Shown here: positions 33,055-44,222 of the stretch, one piece after another | Position numbering within the stretch: the stretch's first letter is position 1 | Layout: every line of letters starts with the position of its first letter | NCBI GenBank assembly: GCA_023376005.1 | Contig: CM042157.1 | Coordinates: 92,323,349-92,387,348, forward strand | Direction: 5' to 3' | Length of the DNA: 64,000 nt | Origin: Doryteuthis pealeii | Lineage: Eukaryota > Mollusca > Cephalopoda > Myopsida > Loliginidae | Notes under the pieces: model-generated | The model's database searches: none | Seen by the model: only the letters and a program-made list of their open reading frames with translations | Told to the model about the DNA's origin: nothing | Translations under genes and position numbers: made by a program

Positions 33055-36000
33055 ATGTTCCGAATGTTTTCATCCAAAATTGGACATGCACATCTCCTCC
33101 AATTTCTTTTTTCGTCGCTATTATTTTTATTATTAGGATTGAGGCTTGTCTTGGGAAAGGGTGTAAGCTATAAACTTGTGCTTGACTCTGTAAACTCACC
33201 ACCTGCAGTTATTCCGTCTGACCCCAAAGATTTGATTTACTCTGTTCCACTGAATCAGCTGACTAGTCGCCCAACCATTGCTTACGTTCAAGACAAAACG
33301 GGTAAAGTTGTGACATCACTCAATGAGACCATCGAAGCGTATGTTACAAGTATGGACAAATCTCAGAACAAGACAGCAGATTTGGACAAATGGCGGGATT
33401 CGGGCGGAAAACTTTGTCAATGGAGTAATCCTGATCAAGACTGGCCTATAAGATTTAATAGAGAATCGTACTATACTGTGTGCGGATCAAGTTTAAGTAC
33501 AACAACCCTGATTATGAAAATCCTCAAAGGAAAGATAATTATGGATTGGTTACTGCATGTGCATTCGGGTGGAGTATTGCCTGCAGACGACCGTTTTATA
33601 AGAATTGAAATCCCAGCTTTGAACATCTCCAAAGATACGAACCTTTTCAAAATCACTGAACCAGCGGCTAATTTAAAAATTACGAAACAACCACCGAATT
33701 CCATAACTGCTAATACTAAGTTTGATATAACAGTCGACATTCTGGACGGAAAAGGAACTACATTGACAGTAGGAATAGATTCTGTCGCTTACGTTGAGCT
33801 TACTGTCTCGTATGAGTATAAAACTTTTGTAAAAAGAAATGAAAAAGACATGTTGTTAGAGTCTACTGTAGTTAGATTAGGGGACGTGAACACAGGGAAA
33901 ATACCAAGTGCTTTGCCAACGTTTAACATGAAATTCATTGTTCAAACGATAGAAACCCAAGAGGATCTTACTAATGCGGTACAACAATACAAGACCATTC
34001 ACGAAGTATCACCAACTCCTAGCAAGATATTCCATCTTGGCATATTGTCAGGAAACCATAAGATAAGTTCAGTGATGGCCAGAGATTTTTTTAATGAAGA
34101 AATGACAGTAATTTCATTGGATCAAAAAGATGAAATGTTTTCAGATTTTCCTCTATTCAACAGAGTCTGTTGGAATTCAAAACAATTTTTTAATTCTTTT
34201 CTCAAATTCTGCAAAGAAAAACACTGGATTCGCATGACTATCTTAAAAACCTCAACTACATACGTATCCCATTCATTATTTCGTCTTGCGCGCCAAATGG
34301 ATATACATTTTGAACAAGTAATTATCGATGATGCAAACGTTCAGTGGAATTCAAAAGATCAAAATCTTACTAATGTTTTAAGTCAAGCCATGCAATCAGT
34401 GAAAGATTTTAAAAATAAAGTTATCATCTGTTTTTCTGACCATATAAAAATGCCTAACATATTATATATGGCTAATAAAGAGCAAATATCGTCCACAAAT
34501 GGTTATCAATGGGTTTTTATTAACGAATATGCCTGGTCATTTCCTTTCAATAACACACCCCCTTGTGACTTTCCAACTGTATGCACTGCAGCTTTCAAAG
34601 GGTCTGTGTTGTTCACTGAAACTTATAACACAAGTTACTTGCATACACATCACTGGGAAAGAGTGTTGAATTACTACTTCTCGGTTGACAAATCAATTTA
34701 CTTTGGACTGGTATCGTTGTACCCAAATGCCTACACAAGCGGACAAATGGCTTTAGCTTATGATGCTATCTGGTTATATGCCGAAGCTCTAACGAAGATA
34801 ATTTCCAATCGGCTCACAGCAACCATTAAAAAGATCACTGAAGAATTGAGAAAAGCCAGGATTGAAGGTTTATCCGGCACTTTAAAACTAGACTCCAACG
34901 GAGACAGGCAGGGATTCCAAGCAAATATTCGAATAATCAGTGACACTGTCCCAAAAGAATCTTTATCAGAAGTAGCTCCATTACACAGATATATCAAAAT
35001 GGAATCTGATGATAGATATATAGAATATATGTACGAAAATGTTAACAATTCGCCTTCAACTGATGCAATTTTACCTACGTCGTCTATTTATAACAGACGT
35101 AAATTCATGTCAAAGACTGGCAGGATTAGCCCTATCAACTTTCAACTCGTAAAATACAATGATGAGCCATGGCCTTCAATAGACATTGTACGCAGTGAGT
35201 TAACACTTCCGGCATTTACTTGTAGTGAACCTTGTGGAATAAAAGTATCAGAAGATGACATAAACAAATATGACACAGGAAGATGCGTTGCATCAGACCA
35301 ATGCAAATGCAATCCGGGATATTTTGGAACACACTGCAAACAGAAGTTCTGTAAATGTTCTCATGGTCTGTGCAATGGACCAAATAATTGTACATGTTAC
35401 CAAGGTTACACGGGTGATTACTGTAATGTCCCTATTTGTTCTGACGGTTGCAAAAATGGCATCTGCGTTGAACCGAATAAATGCCAATGTGATGACGCTG
35501 AGTGGATTGGTGAATACTGCCATATTCACATAGCAGCAATTCTGGTTCCCTTTTTTATCTTTCTAATTCTCTTCGTTTACCTTTCTTATATATTCTTAGT
35601 TTTTTTTCGAAGACGTATTGAACGCATTATCGCTCTCTCAAATAATGAATGGTTGGTGGACTGGCAAGAGGTGACTCAACTAGAGAAAAGTTCCACTTCG
35701 ATCAAAAGTATGGCGCTTGCAAGTAGCATAGGAAATATGATGAATACTCTTTATATGTGGAAAAAACGAAAGTGGTTTGTGAAGAAAATAAATGCTCATA
35801 CAATCGACCAAGATGATGAAAGAGTCCGTTTGGAGATGGTGGAATTGGTTAGTCTAAATCATCTAAACTTAATCACGTACGGGGGAGCGTGTCTCTCTCA
35901 TCCTAATGTATGTTTACTCGTAGAACCGACTCAGAAAGGTAGTTTGGAGGATGTATTACTGAATGAAACAATACCATTGGACTGGCATTTCCGGTTCTCT

Positions 36001-37389
36001 TTCATGAAAGATATTTGTCGTGGAATGAATTTTCTGCATACTAAAACAAAAATCGGTTCACATGGTCGCCTCAAATCCTCAAACTGCTTATTGGATAATC
36101 GTTGGTGCATTAGACTCACCGATTTTGGTGTGCCAACGATTCGCTGTGGTCCTTACTTGATAGGAAAAACCGAAGCTGAAAAAGCAGGACAATACTATTC
36201 AATGCAAGAATCGTTACTCTGGACAGCACCAGAATTATTGAAAAATGCCTCGTGTCTCAATGATATTCAAAAGGGAACAAAAGAGGGTGATGTATATTCA
36301 TTTGGCATCATAGTATCAGAGATAACCACACGGGATGTGCCTTTTGCATTTGAACGTAAACATTTATCGACGAGTACATTGCTTCAATTGATTACTAATA
36401 GAAATTCTTCAAAACTGCAGAAAGAGTTAGAAATTTGGAAATCGTTGGGTACTGACTCGTACATGGTCCGCCCCCACATTCTTACAGAATGTCTTCCAGA
36501 GGGGGGTTTGCAAAAAATTAAGTTTCTGAAAATGCTTGAAGATGCGTGGGACAATGATCCACATGCAAGGATTACATTTCAAAAATTAACAGGTGTACTC
36601 GACAATATGTTTCCAACTAAAGACCAAATGGACAACTTATTGGATTTGTTAGAAACCTATTCGAAAAATCTAGAACAGGTTGTCCTCGAGAAAACTTACA
36701 TTCTAGAAGCGGAAAAAACTAAAGTTGAAAACTTTGCGACTCAAATGTTACCTAAAACAGTTATCAAAGAATTGCAAAAAGGCAACAAAGTAGAATCAAA
36801 AAACTTTGAATGTGTCACTGTTCATTACAGTAATATCATTGGTTTTACGACAATGACAATAAATATCCATCCGACACAAATAGTGAATCTCTTGAATGAT
36901 TTGTATAGTCTGTTTGATAACATTTTAGAAAACTATGACATATACAAAGTGGAGACGATGGGTAATGCTTATGTCATGTCAAGTGGAGTTCCAGTATTGA
37001 ACGACAACTCACATGCTGGTGAGATAGCCACTGCATCATTGGATATGTTGTCAGCCATAATGACAAAGGACATTCATCATCTAACCAATACTAAATTACA
37101 AATGCGAATAGGCATCAGTACAGGACCTGTAGTTGCTGGTGTGGTGGGTCTGAAGATGCCTCGCTATGCCTTATTCGGGGAGACTATGCAGATAGCTGCC
37201 ACCATGGAATCTTCATCAAAGCCAATGCATATTCAGATGTCTGAAGAGACTGTAAAGATTCTTAAAAATCTTGGAGGTTACTCGATGAGGCACTGCAGGA
37301 ACATGGAAGTTTGTCAAAAAAATATCGCTACCTATTGGTTAACTGGGAAAAGAGGTTATCACAAACCACTTCCAGAATTTGTAGATTAA
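33055..37389 (+). CDS. rGC-B: receptor guanylate cyclase-like pseudoenzyme, intronless
   Basis: A 1,444-codon open frame. Residues: signal 13-34; unique N-terminal region 38-275, including an Ig-like LKITKQPP...D-G-K-G stretch; PBP1/ANF-receptor-type ligand domain about 325-635 (ALAYDAIWLYAEAL, EGLSGTLKLDSNGDR); three EGF-like cysteine clusters 722-823; membrane span about 826-850; kinase homology 895-1190 with VKK, HGRLKSSNCLLD and TDFG; signalling helix 1192-1240; class III cyclase fold 1250-1436. Receptor cyclases of this plan normally make cGMP on ligand binding. Here N1260 and N1304 replace both metal-binding Asp residues, A1372 replaces the guanine-contacting Cys, and Q1379 and T1383 replace the catalytic Asn and Arg. 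The frame is nonetheless open throughout, so I infer a ligand-binding or scaffolding role without catalysis. It lacks a ~246-residue ectodomain block present in rGC-A. Confidence 0.92.
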   Translation: MFRMFSSKIGHAHLLQFLFSSLLFLLLGLRLVLGKGVSYKLVLDSVNSPPAVIPSDPKDLIYSVPLNQLTSRPTIAYVQDKTGKVVTSLNETIEAYVTSMDKSQNKTADLDKWRDSGGKLCQWSNPDQDWPIRFNRESYYTVCGSSLSTTTLIMKILKGKIIMDWLLHVHSGGVLPADDRFIRIEIPALNISKDTNLFKITEPAANLKITKQPPNSITANTKFDITVDILDGKGTTLTVGIDSVAYVELTVSYEYKTFVKRNEKDMLLESTVVRLGDVNTGKIPSALPTFNMKFIVQTIETQEDLTNAVQQYKTIHEVSPTPSKIFHLGILSGNHKISSVMARDFFNEEMTVISLDQKDEMFSDFPLFNRVCWNSKQFFNSFLKFCKEKHWIRMTILKTSTTYVSHSLFRLARQMDIHFEQVIIDDANVQWNSKDQNLTNVLSQAMQSVKDFKNKVIICFSDHIKMPNILYMANKEQISSTNGYQWVFINEYAWSFPFNNTPPCDFPTVCTAAFKGSVLFTETYNTSYLHTHHWERVLNYYFSVDKSIYFGLVSLYPNAYTSGQMALAYDAIWLYAEALTKIISNRLTATIKKITEELRKARIEGLSGTLKLDSNGDRQGFQANIRIISDTVPKESLSEVAPLHRYIKMESDDRYIEYMYENVNNSPSTDAILPTSSIYNRRKFMSKTGRISPINFQLVKYNDEPWPSIDIVRSELTLPAFTCSEPCGIKVSEDDINKYDTGRCVASDQCKCNPGYFGTHCKQKFCKCSHGLCNGPNNCTCYQGYTGDYCNVPICSDGCKNGICVEPNKCQCDDAEWIGEYCHIHIAAILVPFFIFLILFVYLSYIFLVFFRRRIERIIALSNNEWLVDWQEVTQLEKSSTSIKSMALASSIGNMMNTLYMWKKRKWFVKKINAHTIDQDDERVRLEMVELVSLNHLNLITYGGACLSHPNVCLLVEPTQKGSLEDVLLNETIPLDWHFRFSFMKDICRGMNFLHTKTKIGSHGRLKSSNCLLDNRWCIRLTDFGVPTIRCGPYLIGKTEAEKAGQYYSMQESLLWTAPELLKNASCLNDIQKGTKEGDVYSFGIIVSEITTRDVPFAFERKHLSTSTLLQLITNRNSSKLQKELEIWKSLGTDSYMVRPHILTECLPEGGLQKIKFLKMLEDAWDNDPHARITFQKLTGVLDNMFPTKDQMDNLLDLLETYSKNLEQVVLEKTYILEAEKTKVENFATQMLPKTVIKELQKGNKVESKNFECVTVHYSNIIGFTTMTINIHPTQIVNLLNDLYSLFDNILENYDIYKVETMGNAYVMSSGVPVLNDNSHAGEIATASLDMLSAIMTKDIHHLTNTKLQMRIGISTGPVVAGVVGLKMPRYALFGETMQIAATMESSSKPMHIQMSEETVKILKNLGGYSMRHCRNMEVCQKNIATYWLTGKRGYHKPLPEFVD

Positions 37390-37399
37390 ATAAGAAGAA

Positions 37400-37432
37400 G
37401 AATAATAATAAGGATAATAATAATAATAATAT
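37400..37432. repeat. (ATA/AAT)n microsatellite in the rGC-B 3'UTR
   Basis: Trinucleotide-like AAT run just after the stop, absent from rGC-A. Confidence 0.85.
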
Positions 37433-37518
37433 CTCGTAATAGGTTGTTGCAGTTCTAGTTTTAAATGGGATTTGACAAGTAATCAATTTTTTAATTTTTG
37501 TTTTGTATTTCTCCTGAA

Positions 37519-37524
37519 AATAAA
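37519..37524 (+). terminator. rGC-B poly(A) signal
   Basis: AATAAA 130 bases after the stop, in a block (ATAAAAGAAATAA) shared with rGC-A. Confidence 0.6.
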
Positions 37525-37578
37525 AGAAATAATTATTCTTTGTGCGTGTTGCTTCGATTTCCTTGTTATTTATTTATC

Positions 37579-38765
37579 TAAATAGAAAATGGAAAACTTT
37601 GGATCTAGACACCAATAGGCACCCCAGCCCAGATCCTTTTTTGAAAGGAACTGAATTTTGCTTTTCACCGGTTGTTAGTAAACAAAATCAACAGCTGGAC
37701 GATAAAAACCAGTAACATTTTTATACTAAAATAGTTTTTGATTTTAATAAAAAAAAATTAGTTATTTCATGTTGTTGTTGTTAGCATATGTGAAAAAATT
37801 AATTTTGTACTAAAGATAAACAAATATTGTTATTTAAAAAAAACAAAAAAACTTAAAATGAAAGACATGTGCCTCTATGGATAGTTAATTAAAAAAAATG
37901 ACTTATTTCATGTTGTTTTGCAATAAAGACTTTTTTTTTAAGGATTTTCTTCTGAAGTGATTCTTCTATTTTACTAGAGTGTGTCAAAAGTTTTTGCAAT
38001 ATTTTGATAGCAGAACTGGATGCTTTTACAAGGCCATGAAAGTGACTGTGATATGCTGAACTTTCCTGATCGTGCAACTATGACTTTGAGGACAGACACA
38101 GAATCCTGGTTTTAGGTTATCCTGACCTTTCCCTGATCAGCTGAATTTTCAATGAGTTTGTTCTTATTCAAAAGGATTCTCTAAGCATGCTTTCAAAAAG
38201 GCATAAATAGGAAAATTTTCTGCTTCACAATATGCACATTTTCTGTAGAAGTCTAAATAGAAAATGGAAAACTTTGGATCTAGACACCAATAGGCACCCC
38301 AGCCCAGATCCTTTTTTGAAAGGAACTGAATTTTGCTTTTCACTTTGTATTTCTGTTAATTTATGGAATCATAACTACAAATAACCCTAAGGTTAGCAGT
38401 TATTATTATAACCTTATAATATACTTTTCATAGCTTTAACCATTCCCGTGTTAAACGTGTCTAACGTTAAGTTTTATAATTAAAAAAGAATTGCTATTGA
38501 ATAAACAACAACATGAAATAAGTAAAAAAAAGTTTCTTTAATATAAAAACGTGTCTTTCGTTTTTTTTTGTTTTTTTAAATTGCTACTGAAGTAACAACT
38601 TCAACATATAACATAATAAAATGATATAACTAAAAAAATTGTGTCTAAAAATCGTCTGTTAACAAACAACCGGATTTTGACAGTGAAAAGCAAAATATGT
38701 CCCTTTGATTCTAGGTCTCACCTGGGGTGCTTATTGGTGTGTTGGTCGAAAACTTCTTTCTTCTC
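37579..38765. mobile_element. Foldback-type element with long inverted repeats
   Basis: The left part (CACCCCAG, TTTTGCTTTTCACCGGTTGTT, TTATTTCATGTTGTTG, AAAACAAAAAAAC...GAAAGACA) reappears in reverse order and complement at 38500-38750. A 90-base segment containing CTTTGGATCTAGACACC also occurs as a direct repeat at 37579-37668 and 38252-38342. There is no transposase frame, so it is a non-autonomous foldback with an internal duplication. Confidence 0.6.
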
Positions 38766-38974
38766 TACCAGTGCCTTTATCACTTCCAACAAATTATCTT
38801 GAATCACTGTGTGATTCACTGCCAGAGTAAAAAACAAAACAAAACAAAGAAATTTCTTGAGAGATATCTTGTCAACTACATCCGACTGATTGATGATCCA
38901 GAAGAATATTTTCATTTTATTTTTATATCAGTTCCTCTCTTTTTAAAGTTAGTTATTTAATTTAAGGGAAATGT

Positions 38975-39445
38975 AGTGAGAGAGGAGACCTGCCTCGTGC
39001 AACACGGTGTGACGGAGAGGGTGGTGGGCGTGAAGACTTGCCGTATTCTTGAAGGAAGCGGGCTAGGCTTTGCCTGGCATGTAGACTGACCTAGAGTCGA
39101 ACCTGCTTCCTTTAGATTGTGAGAGCTGTGGACGATGGTGAAGTAGGAAATGGCATAGTGGCCCGGATGTGGGTGGTCGCGCCGTGCTGGCGAGTGTCGC
39201 ACGTGCTGCATGGACAATTATGAGTGAGGAGCCCGGATGTGGTGAAATTGGGGTGTATTTAAAGGACTGATTATCACAGACCAGGGAGAATGACTTGCAG
39301 TTGTATTTTGTTGTCGAGACGAGCGGGACGAAGACATAGTTTTGGATATTGGATTTTTGGAGTGAGATACAGTTGGGAGTGGTTGGACTGTCGATTGGAG
39401 CCTTGAGTCAGACTTGACTGTGACCCCCCCCCCACTGATTAGAGG
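38975..39445 (+). repeat. LTR- or promoter-like repeat, diverged copy 2
   Basis: Partner of 17480-18000 (block order described there). TATA-like GTATTTAAAGG at about 39254. It ends in a C run at about 39425. No coding. Confidence 0.4.
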
Positions 39446-39654
39446 AAATAGTACAGTTCGAGTAGTAAACAGTAACCCAACATATTTTATGAAAGTTACT
39501 TTGTGAATCTCTAATGCACATGTCTTATTTTTACTTTTAATATCAAAATAAAGATATTTTTTAAATTATTTTTATAGTGAGTTAGAAGCATTAATTAAAA
39601 TGTAATAATATATTGTACCGTTGTGGTATATTTTCACGGTACCAAAATGATATA

Positions 39655-40235
39655 TGTCGCGTTGTCCTTTTTTTCCGAGCGCTACTACGATATCTGTCAG
39701 GTGGCGGCGGCGGCGTATATATTGTATAGCAAGTCTCGTCCACGTGCCTCCAAATTCACAGTGCTAAAATGGTGTTGATAGAAATTATAACACGAGAAAC
39801 ATGTCGTCACAACTGCCAGCCTTTATTCCCAGGGTAGGTTCGTCTCGTGTGCTGTATCGGAGAGGAGGAAAGGCAGAGAGAAAGAGAGAGAGAAACTGTT
39901 AAACTACTGTGACCCCATGCTAGGGTCCAGAGACCCGTCCGTTCCCCTACGCGTCCGAAAGCAAAAAGAGGCCGATCCCTTTCTTCATTGTTCCACGTCA
40001 CCACGTGACATCCGGTCAACACCCGAAGCTTCCAGTTCTGGTCAACACCTGACTTCCGCTTGACACTTAATTCTCCGTTCGGGGTCACGCTACGGTCAAA
40101 TCATCGTTCATCCTGTTTTGGCTCATCACTATTTTTTAAACCTTTATCATCTCTTATTTATTTATTTCTTCCTCCCCCTTCCATTAGTAGTCCTAGCTCA
40201 CAAAAGTCAGGATAATATATACCCATCTTGCAACA
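39655..40235 (-). mobile_element. Candidate solo LTR, copy 2
   Basis: 581 bases, TGT...ACA, closely similar to 25039-25611 along its whole length. AT-rich flanks (ATATA left, ATATT right) could be an imperfect target duplication. Confidence 0.6.
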
Positions 40236-41018
40236 ATATTTTTGAAGGCGAAATAATGCAAATTTATGTTTAAAAACATATTTATTTAATTTTTTTTTCT
40301 TCTTTCCCTTAATATTTTCAGGCTATACCCATCTTCAGAAAGTTGAAAAATTTTTTTTTTTTTTTTTTTCTGTATTTGTTAAACTCAACTGTGATGTTAA
40401 TCCATTGAATGTTTTAATGTAAATGCAAACGTTTGGCAAAGATTGTAAAGTTGCTCGGCAAAGATAATAAAACTGTTAGATCCCGTGCTGCGTCTTGTTT
40501 CGCGTCTTGTTTTTTAATATTAAGTTGTCACCATCAAGAAAAGTTTATCACTTAAAATCATAACAAATATACTAGTCAAGGGAGATAATTCCTAGGCTTG
40601 AAGTGATTACAAGGTATTGAATTGATGAAACTGAAGTTTATAAAAAAACATAGTGCATAAATATTTAAAAAAAAATCTATTGCCTTAAATCTTGTCAATA
40701 TTTAACATTAAAGATAACATATGGCTTTGTTTTTACCTTCGGCCAAAGATTGTATTTTTTTTTGTCTTGTAAATTTTGACCTATGAAATATCAATTACCC
40801 ACTTACATCTAAAGTCTCTTTAATATTCATAAATTTAGTGAGATATATACGGTCAACTATTGCTAGAAAAAAAGAAAAAATATTTGAGGTCAGATTTCAG
40901 ATGAATGCCCTTGTCATATAATTTAAAAATATTTTATCTATTACCTCCCTTTAAAAGAGGATAAAATAGTAATCGACTATTTCTTATTAAAACAATGTGA
41001 ATACTTTCATATTGTCAT
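40236..41018. other. AT-rich spacer, no gene seen
   Basis: A T run at 40351-40370. No frame of note. Confidence 0.6.
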
Positions 41019-41635
41019 TTTAAATTTCTTTGGTTTGGTTTGTTTTACGGCATATCAACCTCAGTGGGTCATTTAATGCCGACAAAGTTGTGAAATAAAT
41101 TCATTCTTAATGCACAATACAATTTTGTTTATAAACTCATGTTTTTCTATTTAACCCATAGATGGGACCCTAACAGGTACTACCACTCCGGGTCAGAGTG
41201 GACCAGGGAGCAATGGTGATGAAGGGGTGCTCCACATTCTCCAAACCTCCAAAACTGGAACCTCACCATCAGATAGAGTTTAACATCATTCCCAGGACAT
41301 ATAGACCCGCAGCCACCGCCTTCTAGCACCCATATGATAAAAAGGGGTTGAGGCTTGCCATAAGGGCAATAGGGTTGGGAAAATCATATAGGTGCTAGGG
41401 TTTGACGTGACCAGCCGATTGATCAGAGGGGGCCTCTCCGACCGCCAGTCTAAGTAAGGGTCTAAGTGGAGTGTTGCATGTCATTGACTGCTCCTCCACC
41501 TGGACTCCATCCTTAAGCATCACGGGTTGCCACCCACGGTTAACAGGTGGCCCCATTTGGGGAAGTCTTACCCCTCTGCAGAGATGCAGTCAGTGCATTC
41601 TAACGTCCTAGCCAACAGGGTGGTTTAAATTTCTT
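41019..41635 (-). mobile_element. Unclassified ~590-bp retroposon, copy 2, with target-site duplication
   Basis: The element spans 41031-41623 and is flanked by a perfect 12-base direct repeat TTTAAATTTCTT (41019-41030 and 41624-41635). The CCAAACCAAA-type tail on the - strand together with a 12-base TSD indicates LINE-driven retroposition. No protein is encoded. I cannot place a clear tRNA, 7SL or 5S head. Confidence 0.85.
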
Positions 41636-42591
41636 CATATAGTGTTTCCTCTCACTGATCAGCTTACCACTTAAATTTTTTTTTGATTCAATAATCTTAA
41701 ATAACTTTAATAGTATAGTCTCAGAAAAAAAAAGTGTAATGTCCTAAACATTAATATTTGGAAAAGAGGCCAAATTTATTTTCCAAATGTTTATTTTCTC
41801 AATTTTTTTAACATTAAATATTTAAAACATCAGATATCAAACATTGTACAAGTGAATTATCTTCATAATTTTAATATTAGAAAAGCAAGTGAAATTATTG
41901 AACTTATTTTAACTATTTAGGAATTGGATACTTTATTTTACTTTTAGTCAAGACAACAAAATTTCTTTCAAGATATCTTGTCAGCCAACTCCAAGTGGTT
42001 AAAGCCATTTTGTAAAATGCATATTTCCGTTGGTTGGTTATTTTGTTTAGTGGCATATCAACCCTTTTTGAGTCATTTAATGCCAAATCATGTGATTTTG
42101 ATATTTGGTTTCTTACAGTACCTGCTGTTGCTTAAATGATGCCCCATCTAAGTACTGAACAGGCTAATTACTGCTTAACTTTGGTGATCTAATGGGAACC
42201 GGCGCTTTCAGTGCTTGACCATGAGCCATATTTCTGTTGTTTTAATTTATGGAACCATATAGTCACAAGTAGCAAAACCTTAAAAAAAAACAACATAATA
42301 GTGTGAAACTAAATAAAATTAATGGTAAACTAGTTGATATCATTAATAAGAGCCACACTTGAAAATACAAGTTATCTATTATCATAATAATCTCATTTTT
42401 TATCTGTTACCATGACATGGCAAAAATGGTATATCATACAGAGATTTCTGTAGAATTCAATTAAAGTATTCTAACTCTAAGAATAAGTCAATTTCCAATC
42501 CAATTTGCAAATTAACAGTGTGGAGTCATGTTCCCACTCACCCTGAGTATTATAATTTCTTGAGGGAGATAGCTATTAATAAGTAATTATA
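41636..42591. other. AT-rich spacer with a short retroposon-end fragment
   Basis: 42030-42090 matches only the conserved GGCATATCAACC...TTTAATGCC end of the retroposon. Otherwise nothing. Confidence 0.55.
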
Positions 42592-43672
42592 GAGTATGAG
42601 TCAAAAAGTAATGCCATTTTCTTTATTTCATGTTAAGTTGTTTTTATAAAACTACATTAAGACCCTAATGAGGCTCAGTGTAAGAATCCGACGAGTAAGA
42701 CCAAACTTGCCAATTGACAATGTGCTCCTTCTGCATGACAATGCTCGACCACACACAAGCACCAGGACAAGGGAGAAAATAATCTCATTTGGGTTGACAA
42801 TTTTACCACATCCTCCATACTCACCAAATTTAGCACCTTCAGACTATCATCTCTTTGGCCCCATGAAAGAGGGTTTGAGAAGCAGACATTATTCCAGTGA
42901 TGAGGAAGTGAAATCTGTTGTGAAGAAGTGGCTCAAAGAACAGTCAACAGAATTTTACTTGGTAGGGATACATGCTCTTATTCAAAAGTGGAACATTGCT
43001 ATTGAGAGAAACGGTGACTACGTGGAGAAGTAGGGATGTGATCCACAGAGGACCAGCTTCATTTTGATGTATGATACATGTTTCTGTGTTGGTAATTATA
43101 CCTGTCCTAAACAAAATGGCATTACTTTTTGACACACCTATGTGGAGAAGTAAGGATGTGATCCACAGAGGACCAGCTTCATTTTGATGTATGATACATG
43201 TTCTTGTGTTGGTAATTATACCTGTCCTAAACAAAATGGCATTACTTTTTGACACACCTATGTGGAGAAGTAGGGATGTGATCCACAGAGGACCAGCTTC
43301 ATTTTGATGTATGATACATGTTCTTGTGTTGGTAATTATACCTGTCCTAAACAAATGGCATTACTTTTTTACACACATGTGGAGAAGTCGGGATGTGATC
43401 CACAGAGGAACAGCTTCATTTTGATGTATGATACATGTTATTGTGTTGGTAATTATACCTGTCCTAAACAAAATGGCATTACTTTTTGACACACCTATGT
43501 GGAGAAGTAGGGATGTGATCCACAGAGGACCAGCTTCATTTTGATGTATGATACATGTTCTTGTGTTGGTAATTATACCTGTCCTAAATGGCATACTGTG
43601 GCTTCATTTTGATGTATGATACATGTTACCTGTCCTAAATAAAATGGCATTACTTTTTAACTCACCCTTGTA
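42592..43672 (+). mobile_element. Defective mariner with amplified 3' end
   Basis: The left end has GAGTCAAAAAGTAATGCC, and the right end ends with its complement before TA. The frame at 42668-43033 encodes only the C-terminal part of a mariner transposase ([11 protein letters not shown], then [15 protein letters not shown] and RHYSSDEEVKS). The DNA-binding domain and the first catalytic Asp region are absent. After the frame stop, the 3' terminal segment is repeated (next entry). It cannot make a working transposase but kept both ends. Confidence 0.85.
43019..43672 (+). repeat. 120-bp satellite made of mariner 3' ends
   Basis: Five near-identical head-to-tail units and one partial unit, starting about 43019, 43139, 43259, 43377, 43497 and 43600. 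Each contains GTGATCCACAGAGGA and ends with the inverted terminal repeat GGCATTACTTTTTGACACACC. The frames here on either strand are products of the repeat. Confidence 0.9.
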
Positions 43673-44222
43673 CTTTAATTATTTGTTATTAATTATAATT
43701 TAAAATTTATAAATAAAGCCTAACTTGGTATCATGTTTAATGATGATTTACTGTATTCTGCCGCTGTAATGGTTTTGTAAATCCTACACCAACATTCAGT
43801 CCTTCATTTAAAGCTACTATCCCTTCCTTTGAGAGGGTCTTTAGCCCCCTTAGCCACTAGCCAGATCTTAGAGCTCCCAGTCCTGCATTTTGGAGGTCTG
43901 CTACAGTGGTGACCCCCTCATGCTCAGCAGTTGTTTGACCCTATTACAGCAAATTCCAGGGATGTTTGTGCAGGTGCTTCTTCAGGCATCTGTAAAACAT
44001 GATTAAACATGTGTTGACTTTTTTTCTGATATAAGGTGTGTGCTGGACACCCGCTCCTACTTATAGACTCGGCGATAATCATGTGACTAACCTCTTGGCC
44101 AATCACTGGCAGTACTCTGCTGCTGTTATAATATTTATACAGGCTGTTCGGATCTTAACTACACTCAATCGCCTTCAACCTTCGTGGACGACGGAACATA
44201 GGATTATATGCCTGCATCTGTT
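43673..44222. other. Spacer, no gene seen
   Basis: No recognised frame or repeat. Confidence 0.5.

Noticed and set aside
42944..43594. Repeated-sequence proteins on either strand
   Set aside because: They only translate the mariner-end satellite; the repeat unit length fits DNA duplication.
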